21,267 bases of DNA from an uncultured Oscillospiraceae bacterium (GCA_910579485.1 CAJTVO010000052.1:1-21267), one strand, 5' to 3'. Positions 1 through 8,187 are shown, counted from the stretch's first letter. Notes: generated from the sequence alone by a model not told the origin. Numbers and translations are program-made.

Positions 1-446
1 GCGCCCGCGAAAAGTAGGCAAAAGCGGGCTTAAACCTACGGTTTAAGAATCCCTTCTCGGGGCCGCCCTTTAGGCGTCCACCTCGGCGAGGGAGTAAAGG
101 GCTGTGCGGCAGGGTTTCTGGGGAGGCGAAGCCTCCGAATTGGCAGTACTCCTTCAGCCGCTCTGGTGCTTGTAGAACTCCGGCTGCCGCCCTTTCAAAG
201 GGGTACTGCCTGCAAGGGGCACATGGTCTAACGGAACATTCTTCTGATTCGCACCCTCCTCACCAGACCTTCGTGCCGAGTGCCGCGAGGCAACCAGCAC
301 CCTCGGTAGAACCGTGCGCAGAAGTACAGACTGGCATCGGCTCAGAGCACGGACGATAGACCGGGAATCTAAAGGTCGTAGCGCAAATAATCACCCCCGT
401 AATTCAGGAAGGTCCTTAGGAAACGTAGTTTCCTAAGTGATTTTTT
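1..446 (+). ncRNA. candidate structured noncoding RNA, left end outside window
   Basis: This stretch has no convincing protein gene but is full of perfect inverted repeats. They include 3-8 with 24-29, 29-36 with 40-47, 65-72 with 95-102, 122-127 with 131-136, 142-154 with 198-210 (13 bp, one G-U) enclosing 155-160 with 181-186, 225-229 with 265-269, 276-280 with 302-306 enclosing a GCGA-capped hairpin at 281-292, and 312-317 with 347-352. The loop bases GTAGG (14-18) could also pair with CCTAC (35-39), a possible pseudoknot. The set ends in a hairpin plus T-run at 415-446, which suggests a plus-strand transcript. I do not recognise the family; it is not RNase P, tmRNA, SRP RNA or a riboswitch that I can identify. 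It could instead be the end of a mobile or repeat element. Confidence 0.4.
415..446 (+). terminator. Rho-independent terminator
   Basis: A perfect 10-bp stem (415-424 with 428-437) has a 3-base loop and is followed four bases later by six T (441-446). The T-run lies on the plus strand, so it would end a transcript coming from the left edge of the window. Confidence 0.6.
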
Positions 447-542
447 GGGTACTTTTTGTTCACACAAAAAGTACCCGAGGAGTCCGGGGGCGAGAAGCCC
501 CCGGGCTATCGAATAGAAACATCTCCCCGCGCCGGAGGCGCG
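447..542. repeat. cluster of three perfect hairpins, probable interspersed repeat
   Basis: Three hairpins follow the terminator in quick succession. The first is a 13-bp stem, 447-459 with 464-476, with a 4-base loop. The second is an 8-bp GC stem, 484-491 with 497-504. The third is a 6-bp GC stem, 528-533 with 537-542, just ahead of the ribosome binding site of the next gene. Such density outside genes resembles REP-like or small non-autonomous elements. A minus-strand reading frame over 369-581 is best explained as a by-product of this repeat. Confidence 0.45.
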
Positions 543-561
543 AAGAAAGAGGTACCGATCT

Positions 562-3027
562 ATGAAACTATCTTTTTCCATTAAATATTGGACAACAATG
601 GACTGGCAAGCGGCCTGTCAGGCCGCATCCGGCGCCAAGCTCCATGGACTGGAGATCGACAGCGTAAAAAACCCCCTGTTGACCGCCAAAAACAGCCCAA
701 CGAATCCGGAGCTGGCCGCGGCCGCCCGGCGGCAGCTGGCGGCGAAGGACCTGACCGTCCCCTGCGTGGGGACGGCGGCCGACCTGACGGCCTCGGAGGC
801 GGAGGACGAGATCCGCGCCGCCGTGGAGACGGCGGCAAACCTGCTGGTCCCCTATGTGGCGCTCCACACCGTCTGCGATGACCGTCAGACGGTCATCGAG
901 AAGCTCTCGCCGCTGGTCGCGCTGGCGGAGAAAAATAACGTCACCCTGCTGCTGGAGAGCGGCGGCGCGATGGCCAATACGAAGAAATTGGTGGAGGTGC
1001 TGGACTATTTCGCCTGCGACCATCTGGCGGCCTGCTGGAACGCGCACAGCACCTGCCTGATGCAGAAGGAGACGCCGGAACAGACCATCACCAACCTGGG
1101 GGCCTATGTCCGCCACGTGCGGCTCACCGACGGCGGGGAGCTGGGAGACCCGGAGCTGGTGGGCGAGGGGGCGCTGCCCATGCGGGAGCTGATGAACGCG
1201 CTGGGAAGCGTCAACTACGACGGGTTCGTGTCCCTGCTCTGGGACCCCGCCTGGGTGGCGGGGCTGGATGACGCGGAGATGATCCTGACCCACTACGCCG
1301 TCTACATGTCCCGCTTTGAGCGGGAGGGACGGAAGAGCCGCCTGTACTACAACACCGCCGGGACGGGCCAGTACGTGTGGAAGAAGGACATCGTCATCGA
1401 CTGCACCTTCCCCCAGGTGCTGGACAGGATGGTGGAGGAGTTCCCGGATCAGTACGCCTTCAAGTATACCACGCTGGACTACACCAGGACCTATGCCCAG
1501 TTCAGGGACGACGTGGACCAGTTCGCGCGGTCGCTGATCGCCCTGGGGGTCAAGAGCGGCGACAAGGTGGCGGTCTGGGCCACCAACGTTCCGGCCTGGT
1601 TCATCACCTTCTGGGCCGCGACGAAGATCGGGGCGGTGCTGGTGACGGTGAACACCGCCTACAAGATCCATGAGGCGGAGTATCTGCTGCGGCAGTCCGA
1701 TACCCATACGCTGGTGATGATCGACAGCTATCGGGACAGCAACTACGCGGAGATCATCGCGGAGCTGTGCCCGGAGCTGGAGACGGCCCAGCCGGGGAAG
1801 CCCCTCCACTGCAAGCGGCTGCCGTTTTTGCGGAACGTTGTCACCGTGGGGTACCGGCAGGCGGGATGCCTTACCTGGGAGGAGGCCGCCGCGCTGGCCG
1901 GGAAGACCTCGCCCCAGGAGGTGCGCCGCCGCGCGGCGGCGGTAAGGCCCCATGACGTGGCCAATATGCAGTACACGTCCGGGACCACCGGGTTCCCCAA
2001 GGGCGTCATGCTCACCCACTACAATGTGGTGAACAACGGGAAGTATATCGGGGATCATATGGACCTTTCCACGGCGGACAGGATGATGATCCAGGTGCCC
2101 ATGTTCCACTGCTTCGGGATGGTGCTGTCCATGACGGCGTCCATGACCCACGGGGCCACGATGTGCCCCCTGCCGTATTTCTCGCCGAAGCCGGCGCTGG
2201 CGTGCGTCAATCAGGAGCGGATCACCACCTTCAACGGGGTGCCCACCATGTTCATCGCCATGATGAACCATCCGGATTTTGCGTCTACCGATTTTTCCCA
2301 TGTCCGGACGGGGATCATGGCCGGGGCCAACTGCCCGCCGGAGCTGATGCGGAAGGCGGCCGATGTGATGAACATGAAGCAGATCATCTCCGTGTTCGGG
2401 CAGACGGAGGCCTCGCCGGGATGCACCATGAGCAGCTTCGACGATCCCCTGGACGTGCGCACGGAGACCGTGGGCAGCCGGTTCGCCAATGTGGAGTGCA
2501 AGATCATCGATCCGGATACCGGGGAGGAGTGCCCCAGGGGGGTCAGCGGCGAGTTTGTGGCCCGGGGGTACAACATCATGAAGGGGTACTACAAGATGCC
2601 CGCCGCCACGGCCGCCGCGATCGACGCGGACGGTTGGCTCCACTCCGGGGACCTGTGCTGTGAGGATGAAAACGGCAACTTCAAGGTCACGGGGCGGCTG
2701 AAGGATATGATCATCCGGGGAGGAGAGAACATCTATCCCAGGGAGATCGAGGAGTTCCTGTATACCCATCCGAAGGTAAAGGACGTTCAGGTCATCGGAG
2801 TGCCCGACGAGCAGTACGGGGAGGAGATCATGGCCTGCATCATCCTCAAGGAGGGGGAGGCGTCCTCTGTGGAGGAGATCAAGGCGTTCGTGCTGTCTCA
2901 CATGGCCAAGCACAAGGTGCCCAGGTATATTGAGTTCGTGGAGGCCTTCCCCATGAACGCGGCGGGGAAGATCCTGAAGTACAAGATGAGAGAGGACGCG
3001 GTGGAGCGGCTGGGGCTGAAGAAGTGA
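562..3027 (+). CDS. TIM-barrel (sugar isomerase/epimerase-like) and acyl-CoA synthetase fusion protein
   Basis: This 821-residue protein joins two folds. Residues 1 to about 250 look like a xylose-isomerase/AP-endonuclease-2 type TIM barrel. Residues from about 280 are a complete AMP-forming acyl-CoA ligase: the ATP loop YTSGTTGFPKG is at 471-481, GRLKDMIIRGGENIYPREIE begins at 711, and the adenylation lysine of AAGKILK is K803. The ligase should activate a carboxylic acid to its CoA thioester via an acyl-AMP; the acid cannot be read from sequence. In the barrel the expected metal ligands appear partly lost: E132 and H185 remain, but N160 and L226 sit where Asp and Glu are usual. A weak AGAGG site precedes the ATG. 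It converges on the DUF5692 gene. The ligase call is firm, the barrel's role unknown. Confidence 0.88.
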   Translation: MKLSFSIKYWTTMDWQAACQAASGAKLHGLEIDSVKNPLLTAKNSPTNPELAAAARRQLAAKDLTVPCVGTAADLTASEAEDEIRAAVETAANLLVPYVALHTVCDDRQTVIEKLSPLVALAEKNNVTLLLESGGAMANTKKLVEVLDYFACDHLAACWNAHSTCLMQKETPEQTITNLGAYVRHVRLTDGGELGDPELVGEGALPMRELMNALGSVNYDGFVSLLWDPAWVAGLDDAEMILTHYAVYMSRFEREGRKSRLYYNTAGTGQYVWKKDIVIDCTFPQVLDRMVEEFPDQYAFKYTTLDYTRTYAQFRDDVDQFARSLIALGVKSGDKVAVWATNVPAWFITFWAATKIGAVLVTVNTAYKIHEAEYLLRQSDTHTLVMIDSYRDSNYAEIIAELCPELETAQPGKPLHCKRLPFLRNVVTVGYRQAGCLTWEEAAALAGKTSPQEVRRRAAAVRPHDVANMQYTSGTTGFPKGVMLTHYNVVNNGKYIGDHMDLSTADRMMIQVPMFHCFGMVLSMTASMTHGATMCPLPYFSPKPALACVNQERITTFNGVPTMFIAMMNHPDFASTDFSHVRTGIMAGANCPPELMRKAADVMNMKQIISVFGQTEASPGCTMSSFDDPLDVRTETVGSRFANVECKIIDPDTGEECPRGVSGEFVARGYNIMKGYYKMPAATAAAIDADGWLHSGDLCCEDENGNFKVTGRLKDMIIRGGENIYPREIEEFLYTHPKVKDVQVIGVPDEQYGEEIMACIILKEGEASSVEEIKAFVLSHMAKHKVPRYIEFVEAFPMNAAGKILKYKMREDAVERLGLKK

Positions 3028-3056
3028 GCCCTCTTTTGGCTGCGCTGCGGATGTTT

Positions 3057-3089
3057 AAGGGCGCGGGAGCAATTTGCTCCCGCGCCCTT
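3057..3089. terminator. bidirectional terminator-like hairpin between convergent genes
   Basis: A near-perfect GC-rich palindrome (3057-3072 with 3074-3089) lies between the stop of the ligase fusion and the stop of the convergent DUF5692 gene. No T-run follows immediately on either strand; the first plus-strand T-run starts about ten bases later. The position fits a shared terminator. Confidence 0.55.
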
Positions 3090-3102
3090 GATGTACTCGT
3101 TT

Positions 3103-4143
3103 TTATTTTTCCGCCCGGGCCATAGCCAGCTGGAAGTCCTTCTGATCCCGGAAAATTTCCTGCTTGTAGGGGTTCCGCTTCTGTTCGATGGACCGCTTGA
3201 TGATGATGCCCAGCACGAACACGTTGACGAACAGGGTGATCACCGCGATAACGCCCTGCATGGTGGGGTCTGCGGCGGTGGGACGCACCGCGGGGTTCAT
3301 CACGCCCTCCGCGTACAGGGTGGGCAGCACGGCGAAGCGGCCCTCGTCCTGGAACAGGGGGAATACCTGGGCGAACATGCACCACAGGGCCAGGGTATTG
3401 GCCCGGTTCTGGATCCAGCTGCCCTTGTTCCACAGGGCGTTGGCGAAGGTGGGAGCCAGCAGCAGAGCCAGTCCGCAGTACCAGGAGTGGGTGGGCAGGT
3501 TGTTGTAGGTATACTCAAAGTTCCACAGGTCGTAGGCAAGGATGTAGAAGAAGGTCATATCCGGCCAGAGCATGTCCTTGTGGTCCTTGGAGGTGTAGAT
3601 GCCCCACCAGCCGGTCATGCACAGGATGTTGATGATGCCCGCGATGCCGTTGACCCAGTTCCACCAGCCGCCGTACAGCCACACGTTCTCGCTGGACAGC
3701 CACCACCGGTCGCCGTACTGCTGGAGGGCCATAAAGCCCTTCACGCCGGACTCGAAGTCGCTGACCACGGCGATCAGGATGTTGATGGCGACGATGACAA
3801 AGGGGAACGCCTTGAACCACTGGGTGCTGCCGATGCTCCACTTGTACTTGAGCATCATAAAGCCGATGCACCCCGCCGTGGCGGCGTAGAGCTTGGCGTA
3901 GTGGAACCAGCTGTTCATGTGGGTATAGGTCTGGTTGTTCAGCGCCCACTCCATCCCCATGGCCGCGCAGACGTAGATGGAGATAAAGTACACTGTCAGC
4001 ACCCCGGGCAGGATCAGGAAGCAGAATATACCGCCCTTTTTGCTCCGCCGGGCTACCTCGTTGGCCAACACCAGCCCCGTGAACACCAGCAGCCACCCCA
4101 GCAGCTGCCAGCCGGCTCCGTCGCCGTAGACTTGAAACAACAT
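3103..4143 (-). CDS. DUF5692-family polytopic membrane protein
   Basis: The 346-residue protein is very hydrophobic and rich in Trp and Tyr. I see about eight or nine membrane segments, roughly at residues 12-28, 38-60, 82-97, 112-127, 164-181, 195-208, 220-238, 248-262 and 297-315, and a charged C-terminal tail. It resembles proteins annotated as DUF5692 in Clostridia, recalled from memory. No function is established that I know of. An AGGAGG site lies eight bases before the ATG. It is the last gene of the minus-strand cluster, separated from hypB by 74 bases that hold a strong hairpin. A transport or membrane-anchor role for the cluster's product is only a guess. Confidence 0.72.
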   Translation of the reverse strand: MLFQVYGDGAGWQLLGWLLVFTGLVLANEVARRSKKGGIFCFLILPGVLTVYFISIYVCAAMGMEWALNNQTYTHMNSWFHYAKLYAATAGCIGFMMLKYKWSIGSTQWFKAFPFVIVAINILIAVVSDFESGVKGFMALQQYGDRWWLSSENVWLYGGWWNWVNGIAGIINILCMTGWWGIYTSKDHKDMLWPDMTFFYILAYDLWNFEYTYNNLPTHSWYCGLALLLAPTFANALWNKGSWIQNRANTLALWCMFAQVFPLFQDEGRFAVLPTLYAEGVMNPAVRPTAADPTMQGVIAVITLFVNVFVLGIIIKRSIEQKRNPYKQEIFRDQKDFQLAMARAEK

Positions 4144-4173
4144 ACGAAAATTTCCTCCTCGTTCTCTTTTTTA

Positions 4174-4203
4174 CATCCTCGCCGGGCACCCCCGGCGGGG
4201 ATG
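4174..4203. other. intercistronic hairpin between hypB and the DUF5692 gene
   Basis: A 13-bp stem with one G-T pair (4174-4186 with 4191-4203) and a 4-base loop fills the gap after hypB. The T-run next to it (TTTT at 4205-4208) is on the plus strand, opposite to the genes. On the gene strand it therefore looks more like an mRNA-stability or partial-termination element that could set different levels for hypB and the membrane protein. Confidence 0.45.
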
Positions 4204-4217
4204 CTTTTAACACACAT

Positions 4218-4889
4218 TTACGCTTTGGTCCACGCCTCCACCTGGGTCCGCAGCCAGTCCGTCCAGGCGGACATTCCCTCCCCGGTCCTGGCGGAGACGG
4301 GGAAGATTTGCAGGCGGGGGTTGCGCATATGGGCGTACTCCCTGACCTTCTCCAGATCGAAGTCGAACCAGGGCAGTACGTCGATCTTGTTGATGAGCAG
4401 CACGTCGCAGACGGTGAAGATCAGCGGGTATTTCAGGGGCTTGTCGTGGCCCTCGGGCACAGAGAGGATCATGGCGTTTTTTACCGCCCCGGTGTCGAAC
4501 TCCGCAGGGCACACAAGGTTGCCCACGTTCTCCAGGACTACCAGGTCCAGATCCGCCGTGCCCAGCTCACGGAGGCCCTGCTCCGTCATGCCCGCGTCCA
4601 GGTGGCACATGCCGCCGGTGTGGAGCTGGATGCTCCGCACACCGATCTTCGCAATGGCCGCCGCGTCCACGTCCGAGTCGATGTCCGCCTCCATGACGCC
4701 GATGCGCAGGTCCTTCTCCAGCGCCTCGATGGTGCGCAGCAGGGTGGTGGTCTTCCCGGACCCGGGGGAGGACATGAGGTTCAGAAGAAAGGTCTTCTCC
4801 GCCTTCAGCCCGGCGCGGATGCGGTCCGCCTCCCGGTCGTTATCGGCAAAAATGCTCTCCTTGATCTCGATGATTTTATATTTTTCCAT
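4218..4889 (-). CDS. hypB: HypB nickel-insertion GTPase
   Basis: This 223-residue SIMIBI-class GTPase is used in nickel delivery during [NiFe]-hydrogenase maturation. The P-loop SSPGSGKT is at 40-47, and NKID at 167-170 is the guanine-specificity motif. The metal-site residues of the G domain appear as C95-H96 and C127 (in GNLVCPAEFD). The N-terminal CxxCGC high-affinity nickel site of E. coli HypB and the His-rich stretch of some homologues are both absent, so this is a short form. Its start overlaps the end of hypA by 14 bases, so the two are probably translationally coupled. No hydrogenase or urease structural gene lies in the window. Confidence 0.93.
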   Translation of the reverse strand: MEKYKIIEIKESIFADNDREADRIRAGLKAEKTFLLNLMSSPGSGKTTTLLRTIEALEKDLRIGVMEADIDSDVDAAAIAKIGVRSIQLHTGGMCHLDAGMTEQGLRELGTADLDLVVLENVGNLVCPAEFDTGAVKNAMILSVPEGHDKPLKYPLIFTVCDVLLINKIDVLPWFDFDLEKVREYAHMRNPRLQIFPVSARTGEGMSAWTDWLRTQVEAWTKA

Positions 4890-5250
4890 GGGCGTCCTCC
4901 TGCTCCTCTCTGATGGCGATCTCCTTCAGCTGGATCTCATTGCCCTGGCGCAGCCAGGTCTCCCCGCTGCCACAGTGGGGACAGGTCTTTCCCTGGGGCA
5001 CGGTGGGATAGGTCTGGCCGCAGCCCTCGCAGAAGGTGACTGCGGGGATGGTCTCAATGACCAGCGCCGCCTCCCGCATACGCTCCGTCTTCTTTACCGC
5101 CCAGTTCCAGCAGCTGCTGAGTTCATGGGGGATCACGCCGGACACCTCTCCCAGCTCCAGAGTGACGGAGGCTACCGACGCCGCCTGGTTCTCCGATGCG
5201 GCCTTCTCCACCATGTCGATGACGTGGAACACGATCCCAAGCTCGTGCAT
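4876..5250 (-). CDS. hypA: HypA nickel metallochaperone
   Basis: At 124 residues this has normal HypA length. The N-terminal Met-His-Glu carries the nickel-binding H2. Two CxxC pairs, C74/C77 and C90/C93, form the structural zinc site. HypA works with HypB to load nickel into the large subunit of [NiFe]-hydrogenases, and in some organisms into urease. The ATG lies three bases after the stop of the flavoprotein oxidoreductase and the end overlaps hypB, so all three are probably on one message. That is the main hint that the oxidoreductase belongs to a nickel-related process. Confidence 0.93.
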   Translation of the reverse strand: MHELGIVFHVIDMVEKAASENQAASVASVTLELGEVSGVIPHELSSCWNWAVKKTERMREAALVIETIPAVTFCEGCGQTYPTVPQGKTCPHCGSGETWLRQGNEIQLKEIAIREEQEDAHGKI

Positions 5251-5253
5251 GGC

Positions 5254-8046
5254 TTACTTGCCCTTTCCGGCCCGCTTGATCCTGAACTGGCGCTTCACCA
5301 TGTAGGGCAGGATGGCCTTCATCTTGTCCTCCGCCTTTATCATGGTGCTGCACTCCGGGCGCTCTCTGTGGAGGTGGATGGCGTCAAAGCCGCACTTGGT
5401 GGTACACAGGCCGCAGCCGATGCACTTGTTGGGGTCCACCACCGAAGCGCCGCAGCTCAGACACCGGGCGGTCTCCGCACGCACCTGCTCCTCGGTGAAG
5501 GTCTCGCTGCCGTCCCGGAAGGTGCGGCGCAGGGCCTCGTTGTATCCCGGCTTCTGGCGGGGGGCGGTATCATAGTTGATGTCGATGAGGGCGTTGGTCT
5601 TGTCCAGCTCGATGAAGTCCCGGCGGTTGCGTCCGATGGTCAGGCTGGTGTTGGGCTGGACGAACCGGTGGAGGGATACGGCGGCCTCCTTGCCGGCGGC
5701 AATGGCGTCGATGGCGAATTTGGGTCCGGTATACACGTCGCCGCCCACGAAGATGTCGGGCTGGGCGGTCTGGTAAGTCAGCCTGTCGGCCTCGGCGCCC
5801 TGACCGCGGCCCAGCTTTACTCTGCTGCCCTTGAGGAGATCGCCCCAGACGATGGACTGGCCGATGCTCAGGAACACCCGGTCGCAGTCCACGGTCATAG
5901 TGTCGTTCTCGTCATAAGTGGGGTTGAAGCGGCCCTCGGCGTCCCAGACGGAGACACACTTTTTGAAAACTACGCCGGTGACCTTTCCGTTCTCAACGCG
6001 GATCTCTTTGGGACCCCAGCCGCAGTCCAGGGCGACGCCGTCCGCCGCCGCGCCCTCGATCTCCTCCTCGGAGGCGGGCATCTTGTCACGGGGCTCCAGA
6101 CAGAACATCTTCACGCTCTCCGCGCCGCAGCGCACGGCGGTATGGGCCACGTCGATGGCCACGTTGCCGCCGCCTACCACTACGGCCTTCCCCCGGACAG
6201 GATAGCTCTCATCGCCGCCCACGGTCCGCAGGAAGTCCACGGCGGTCATGACGCCCCCGGCGTCCTCGCCGGGGATGTTGGCCCTTCTGCCGCCCTGACA
6301 GCCGATGGCGATATAAAAGGCCTTATAGCCCTGGGCCCGCAGCTCGTCCAAGGTGACGTCCTTTCCCACCTCTACGCCGCACCTGATTTCAACGCCCAGC
6401 TGGCGGATGATGTCGATCTCCGCGTCGATGACGTCCTTCTCCAGCTTGAAGGAGGGCACGCCGTAGCGGAGCATCCCGCCGGGTTTCCCGTTCTTCTCGA
6501 AGACGGTGGGTTTGTAGCCCTTCTCCGCCAGATAGTAGGCGCAGCTCAGACCCGCCGGGCCCGCGCCGATGATGGCGATCTTCTCCTCGAAGCCGCCCAG
6601 CAGCTTGGGGACCACACGGTCGGGGATAAAGCGGCGCTCCGCGTTCAGGTCCTGCTGGGCGATGAACCGCTTCACCTCGTCGATGGCTACCGCCTGATCC
6701 ACGGTGCCGCGGGTGCAGGCGTCCTCGCACCGGCGGTTGCAGATCCGGCCGCAGACGGCGGGGAAGGGGTTCTCCCGCTTGATGAGCTGGAGGGCCTCCC
6801 GGTACTTGCCCTGGGCAGCCAGCTTCAGATAGCCCTGGACGGCGATATGGGCCGGGCAGGCGGTCTTGCAGGGGGAGGTGCCGGTATCGTAGCAGTTGAT
6901 ACGGTTCTTATCCCGGTAGTCGATGGTCCACTTCTCCGGGCCCCATTTGGTCTCATCGGGCAGCTCCTGCCGGGGGTACTCCACGGGGCCGTCCTTGGTA
7001 CACAGCTTCTGGCCCAGCTTCACCGCGCCGGCGGGACAGACCTCCACGCACCGGCCGCAGGCCACGCAGTTCTCCGGCTCCACCTTGGCCACATAGGCCG
7101 AACGGCTCATGTTGGGGGTGTTGTACAGCTGGGAGGTCCGCAGGGCGTTGCATACGTTCACGTTGCAGTTGCAGATGGCGAAGATCTTCTGCTCGCCGTC
7201 GATGTTGGTGATCTGGTGGACGAAGCCGTTGTCCTCCGCCTTTTGCAGGATATCCATCACCTCGTCATAGGTGATGTACCGCCCGCCCTTGTCGGTCTCC
7301 ACCACGTAGTCGGCCATGTCGCCCACGGCGATGCACCAGCCCTCGGGATCGTCGCCGCAGCCCTCGCCCAGCTTGGCCCGGCTGGCCCGGCAGGAACAGG
7401 GGGAGGCGGCGTACTTGCCCTCGTACTTCTTCAGCCAGTGGGAGATGTGCTCCACGCTGGCGGTCTGGTTCTCGGTCTCGATGGCCTTCTCCACGGGAAT
7501 GACGTGCATCCCGATGCCCGCCCCTCCGGGGGGCACCATGGGGGTGATCTTCTCCAAAGGCAGGAAGGTCATCCGCTCGAAGAAGGCGGCAACCTCCGGA
7601 TGCTCCTCGATCTGCTCCATGCGCATGTTGAAGAACTCCGCGCTGCCGGGGACGAACTGGGGCAGGATCCAGCGCTTCTCGTGGCTGGGGTTCTTCCCGT
7701 CCAGATTCTCCCAGTTGTATTCCAGCAGGCCGATGAGGCTCATGTCCGCCAGCAGCTTTTCCAGCTTTTCGGTCTCCAGGCCGGTGAGCTTCTGGAGCTG
7801 GGCGAAGGTCTTGGGCTTCCGGACGCCCATCTTCAGGGCCACGTCCGCCATCTCGTCGGTGACCAGCCCGGCCAGGCCCCAGTACTCCGGGTCGTTTCCG
7901 GTGACGCCGCCCAGCTTGGCGGGGACCCGGTCGGTGATCATCCGGCCCAGCTTGACGATCTTCTCCCGGGGCTGGTCCGTGCGGGGGATCTGGAAGGAGA
8001 GCCTGCTCTCATCCAGGGGCATGTTGGATTTGGTCTGCTTTCCCAT
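5254..8046 (-). CDS. multidomain Fe-S flavoprotein: ferredoxin domains fused to a GltD-like NAD(P)H oxidoreductase
   Basis: This is a 930-residue cytoplasmic electron-transfer protein. Residues 1-210 hold a helical, winged-helix-like region of unclear role. Cys-rich segments follow at 217-238 (CSCR) and 292-299. A classic 4Fe-4S motif is formed by C327, C330, C333 and C337. A GltD-type N-terminal cluster region covers about 385-444 (C432, C436, C440, C444). The FAD site GAGPAG is at 494-499 and the NAD(P)H site VVVGGGNVAID at 622-632. The C-terminus has CLSC (862-865) and a ferredoxin motif C875/C878/C881/C885. Relatives include glutamate synthase small subunit and NAD(P)H:ferredoxin oxidoreductases such as BzdV. 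A good AGGAGG precedes the ATG. The partner acceptor is not identified. Confidence 0.85.
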   Translation of the reverse strand: MGKQTKSNMPLDESRLSFQIPRTDQPREKIVKLGRMITDRVPAKLGGVTGNDPEYWGLAGLVTDEMADVALKMGVRKPKTFAQLQKLTGLETEKLEKLLADMSLIGLLEYNWENLDGKNPSHEKRWILPQFVPGSAEFFNMRMEQIEEHPEVAAFFERMTFLPLEKITPMVPPGGAGIGMHVIPVEKAIETENQTASVEHISHWLKKYEGKYAASPCSCRASRAKLGEGCGDDPEGWCIAVGDMADYVVETDKGGRYITYDEVMDILQKAEDNGFVHQITNIDGEQKIFAICNCNVNVCNALRTSQLYNTPNMSRSAYVAKVEPENCVACGRCVEVCPAGAVKLGQKLCTKDGPVEYPRQELPDETKWGPEKWTIDYRDKNRINCYDTGTSPCKTACPAHIAVQGYLKLAAQGKYREALQLIKRENPFPAVCGRICNRRCEDACTRGTVDQAVAIDEVKRFIAQQDLNAERRFIPDRVVPKLLGGFEEKIAIIGAGPAGLSCAYYLAEKGYKPTVFEKNGKPGGMLRYGVPSFKLEKDVIDAEIDIIRQLGVEIRCGVEVGKDVTLDELRAQGYKAFYIAIGCQGGRRANIPGEDAGGVMTAVDFLRTVGGDESYPVRGKAVVVGGGNVAIDVAHTAVRCGAESVKMFCLEPRDKMPASEEEIEGAAADGVALDCGWGPKEIRVENGKVTGVVFKKCVSVWDAEGRFNPTYDENDTMTVDCDRVFLSIGQSIVWGDLLKGSRVKLGRGQGAEADRLTYQTAQPDIFVGGDVYTGPKFAIDAIAAGKEAAVSLHRFVQPNTSLTIGRNRRDFIELDKTNALIDINYDTAPRQKPGYNEALRRTFRDGSETFTEEQVRAETARCLSCGASVVDPNKCIGCGLCTTKCGFDAIHLHRERPECSTMIKAEDKMKAILPYMVKRQFRIKRAGKGK

Positions 8047-8120
8047 ATTCGTTTTTCCTCCTTTATTCCACGGGTATGCACACGTTCCGCCTCTTCATTC
8101 CGATTCCATTCCTCAGCCGC

Positions 8121-8187
8121 CCCGTCCGCGCGGAAGGGACGGGCTGTTCTCTCTTGCTATATCATTTATTTTATGATATTTTAGATA
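8121..8187. promoter_or_regulatory. divergent promoter region between oxidoreductase and GntR genes
   Basis: In GC-rich surroundings, 8155-8187 is strikingly AT-rich and contains an inverted repeat (8159-8165 with 8173-8179). On the plus strand TTGCTA (8154-8159) and TATTTT (8177-8182) are 17 bases apart, a passable promoter for the regulator. On the minus strand several -10-like hexamers occur but no clear -35. A GC hairpin (8121-8127 with 8137-8143) would lie in the leader of the oxidoreductase message. Confidence 0.45.

Noticed and set aside
369..581. Minus-strand frame of 70 codons over the hairpin cluster
   Set aside because: It runs through four perfect hairpins and into the start of the ligase gene, and has no good ribosome binding site. 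It is more likely a by-product of a repeat.
568..2913. Long minus-strand reading frame opposite the ligase fusion
   Set aside because: It is an antisense shadow rich in Arg, His, Gly and Pro, with no recognisable motif, while the plus-strand frame has complete ligase motifs.
3088..8184. Open plus-strand reading frame of 1698 codons
   Set aside because: It lies antisense to four well-supported minus-strand genes. Its composition (Gly, Val, His, Gln, Leu, Asp rich, no domains) is what the complement of GC-rich codons gives.
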